A stretch of 6,118 nucleotides of DNA from Ileibacterium sp. (GTDB lineage Bacteria; Bacillota_I; Bacilli_A; Erysipelotrichales; Erysipelotrichaceae). Of the stretch, positions 4,566 through 6,118 are shown in pieces. The notes beneath the pieces are model-generated. The model was given only the letters and a program-made list of their open reading frames with translations. It did not search any database and had not been told where the DNA came from. The translations under genes and the position numbers were made by a program. Within the stretch, counting starts at the first letter, position 1. The number at the start of each line of letters is the position of its first letter. The DNA lies in contig JABUSF010000011.1 in the NCBI GenBank assembly GCA_021443945.1, positions 58,463 to 64,580 of the forward strand. Reading direction: 5' to 3'.

Positions 4566-6118
4566 ATGAAAAAAGTATCTAAAAAGATTTATCGGAACGC
4601 TCAGAAAGCTCTGGACGCCAGTATTTCGAACAGGGTTCTTGTTCTTGCCATCATTATTTTGGTGATGTTTGGAATTCTCGGAATACGACTGATTTATCTG
4701 CAGGGATTTGCTCATGATTCTTACCTGCAAAAAAAGGATGACTATACATCCATCAAACAGTACACCTCAGCTCCAAGAGGACAGATTTACGACTGCAAAG
4801 GAAACGTACTGGCCAAAACAGTGGTTTCCCACAATATTGTTTATACATCCCCGAACAACCTGACCGTTAAAGATTATCTGGTCTATGCTGACCGGGTTGG
4901 AACCGTATTTGAGATTTCACTGGATGATTTCTCTGAACAGGAATTAAAGGAAGCTTATTTGACGTATTGCGTCATGCTGGATCCGAGTGATGAAAAATAC
5001 AACGGACTGCATCTTTTATCAGAGGCAGACAGGAAAGCCTATCTGAATGGGGACTGGGGAGCAGATGCTCAAACCAAACTGTATGCCCGGCAGATGAAAG
5101 CTCTGAAGGATGTGGATCTTTACAAAGAACTGGATCCCAACGACTTAAAAACCTATGCCATTTACAACCGCATGCTGGCAAATCAGGCCAGCGGACAGGA
5201 AAGTGTCATCCTGGAAGATGTCAGTGATACGGATGTGGCGTATCTGGTGGAACACAAAACGGAGTTTCCTGGATTTGATGTGGACTTTGGAGGATGGAAA
5301 AGGGAATACCCCTACGGTGAACACTTAAGCGATGTCATCGGAACCGTTTCCACTTCCACAGAAGGTCTTCCTCTGGAACTGAAGGATTTCTATCAGTCCA
5401 AAGGCTTCCAGCTCAACTCCCAGGTGGGCAAGTCCGGACTGGAACTGCAGTACAACGATTTGCTCAGCGGAACGGAAGAGATCACCAAGATCACCTACGA
5501 CTCCAATGGGCTGGCCCAAAAAGAAATCATTCAGGAAGCGAAAAAAGGCTACGACATTTACTTGTCGATTGATATGGACTTGCAGGTCACCATGGACGAT
5601 GTGCTCAAACAGACTCTGGCACAGTACGGAGGCACCAGCCGCCGTGAGAACTTCCATTCTCTGTATATGTGCATGATGGATCCGAATACCGGCGATATGC
5701 TGGCTCTGTCCGGCTATCAGCAGGATCCGGAAACAAGAGATTTGACATACTTTGCGTCTGGAAACTACCGCTCCAATGTCAATCCTGGAAGTTCCATTAA
5801 AGGAGTCACTGTCTATATGGGACAGTCAGAAGGTGTTGTTCAGGAGGGAGAATTTATCAACGATGCGGTGATGAACATTGGCGGTGAGCAGTTTGCTTCC
5901 TTCTCCGACCATGGTCCGGTGAATGATATTGAAGCACTGGCTGTTTCCTCCAACGTTTATATGTTCAACATTGCCATTCGCCTTGGGGGCGGGCAATATG
6001 TGGAAGGTGAACCCCTGAAAATTGATGACGTCCAGGGAACGCTGGATAAAATGAGAAACTACTATTCCATGTTTGGACTTGGAAACAAGACCGGCATCGA
6101 TGCTCCGGGAGAGGTCGA
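4566..6118 (+). CDS. pbpA: Class B penicillin-binding protein, PbpA/PbpH type (3' end outside window)
   Basis: This is a membrane-anchored D,D-transpeptidase that cross-links peptidoglycan. The PbpA/PbpH group of B. subtilis serves lateral wall growth and rod shape. There are 517 complete codons without a stop before the window ends. A basic cytoplasmic start (KKVSKKIYR) is followed by one membrane segment (about 24-45). The class B pedestal begins with PRGQIYDCKGNVLA (70-83). YPYG (248-251), STSTEGLP and the VGKSGLELQY region match my memory of PbpH and S. aureus PBP3. The catalytic SXXK is Ser409-Ser-Ile-Lys412, and SXN is Ser461-Ser-Asn463 within SSNVYMF. GLGNKTGIDAPGE (residue 504 onward) is a structural family motif. 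The catalytic KTG triad lies beyond the window. PbpA and PbpH are paralogues and I cannot fully separate them. The symbol pbpA rests on the remembered proximity of cshB, nfo and pbpA in B. subtilis. The FtsI/PBP2B division type is less likely. Confidence 0.88.
   Translation, partial: MKKVSKKIYRNAQKALDASISNRVLVLAIIILVMFGILGIRLIYLQGFAHDSYLQKKDDYTSIKQYTSAPRGQIYDCKGNVLAKTVVSHNIVYTSPNNLTVKDYLVYADRVGTVFEISLDDFSEQELKEAYLTYCVMLDPSDEKYNGLHLLSEADRKAYLNGDWGADAQTKLYARQMKALKDVDLYKELDPNDLKTYAIYNRMLANQASGQESVILEDVSDTDVAYLVEHKTEFPGFDVDFGGWKREYPYGEHLSDVIGTVSTSTEGLPLELKDFYQSKGFQLNSQVGKSGLELQYNDLLSGTEEITKITYDSNGLAQKEIIQEAKKGYDIYLSIDMDLQVTMDDVLKQTLAQYGGTSRRENFHSLYMCMMDPNTGDMLALSGYQQDPETRDLTYFASGNYRSNVNPGSSIKGVTVYMGQSEGVVQEGEFINDAVMNIGGEQFASFSDHGPVNDIEALAVSSNVYMFNIAIRLGGGQYVEGEPLKIDDVQGTLDKMRNYYSMFGLGNKTGIDAPGEV

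Noticed and set aside
6087..6095. KTG at residues 508-510 of the PBP as the catalytic triad
   Set aside because: It lies in GLGNKTGIDAPGE, a structural motif found before the true KTG in this family and only about 45 residues after SXN. The catalytic triad should be further downstream, outside the window.

Overview
The window reads as one strand of a Bacillota (low-to-mid G+C Firmicutes) chromosome. It carries three complete protein genes and the 5' part of a fourth, all on the + strand. The main argument for Bacillota is gene order. A CshB-type DEAD-box RNA helicase is followed with a one-base overlap by endonuclease IV (nfo), as in Bacillus subtilis (yqfR-yqfS), and a PbpA/PbpH-type transpeptidase lies nearby, as pbpA (yqgF) does in the wider yqf-yqg region of B. 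subtilis. Strong AGGAGG-type ribosome binding sites and intrinsic terminators with U-tracts fit this. The base composition is moderate rather than strongly AT-rich, and the secreted CHAP protein carries Lys/Glu/Asp-rich linkers. Both remind me of Erysipelotrichia, but that placement is an inference and not proven by anything in the window.

Layout: 26-1336 cshB; 1336-2199 nfo, coupled to cshB through TAATG; 2199-2228 an intrinsic terminator closing that operon. Positions 2229-2475 are an AT-rich non-coding leader with a two-tier inverted repeat. Positions 2476-4335 encode a 619-residue secreted CHAP-domain peptidoglycan hydrolase with three charged low-complexity linkers. An intrinsic terminator follows at 4346-4375. 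After a short non-coding stretch, an extended -10 promoter (4536-4544) and a strong ribosome binding site precede a class B penicillin-binding protein that starts at 4566 and runs off the window end.

The window therefore holds three transcription units. The first pairs RNA remodelling (CshB) with repair of abasic DNA sites (Nfo). The other two concern the cell wall: a secreted hydrolase that probably cuts peptidoglycan, and a transpeptidase that probably cross-links new peptidoglycan during elongation. The housekeeping genes are ordinary and intact. The least explained parts are the two non-catalytic modules of the CHAP protein, a sequence motif shared by its N-terminal module and its pre-CHAP region, and the structured leader upstream of it. 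I found no tRNA, rRNA, CRISPR array, insertion sequence or phage gene.
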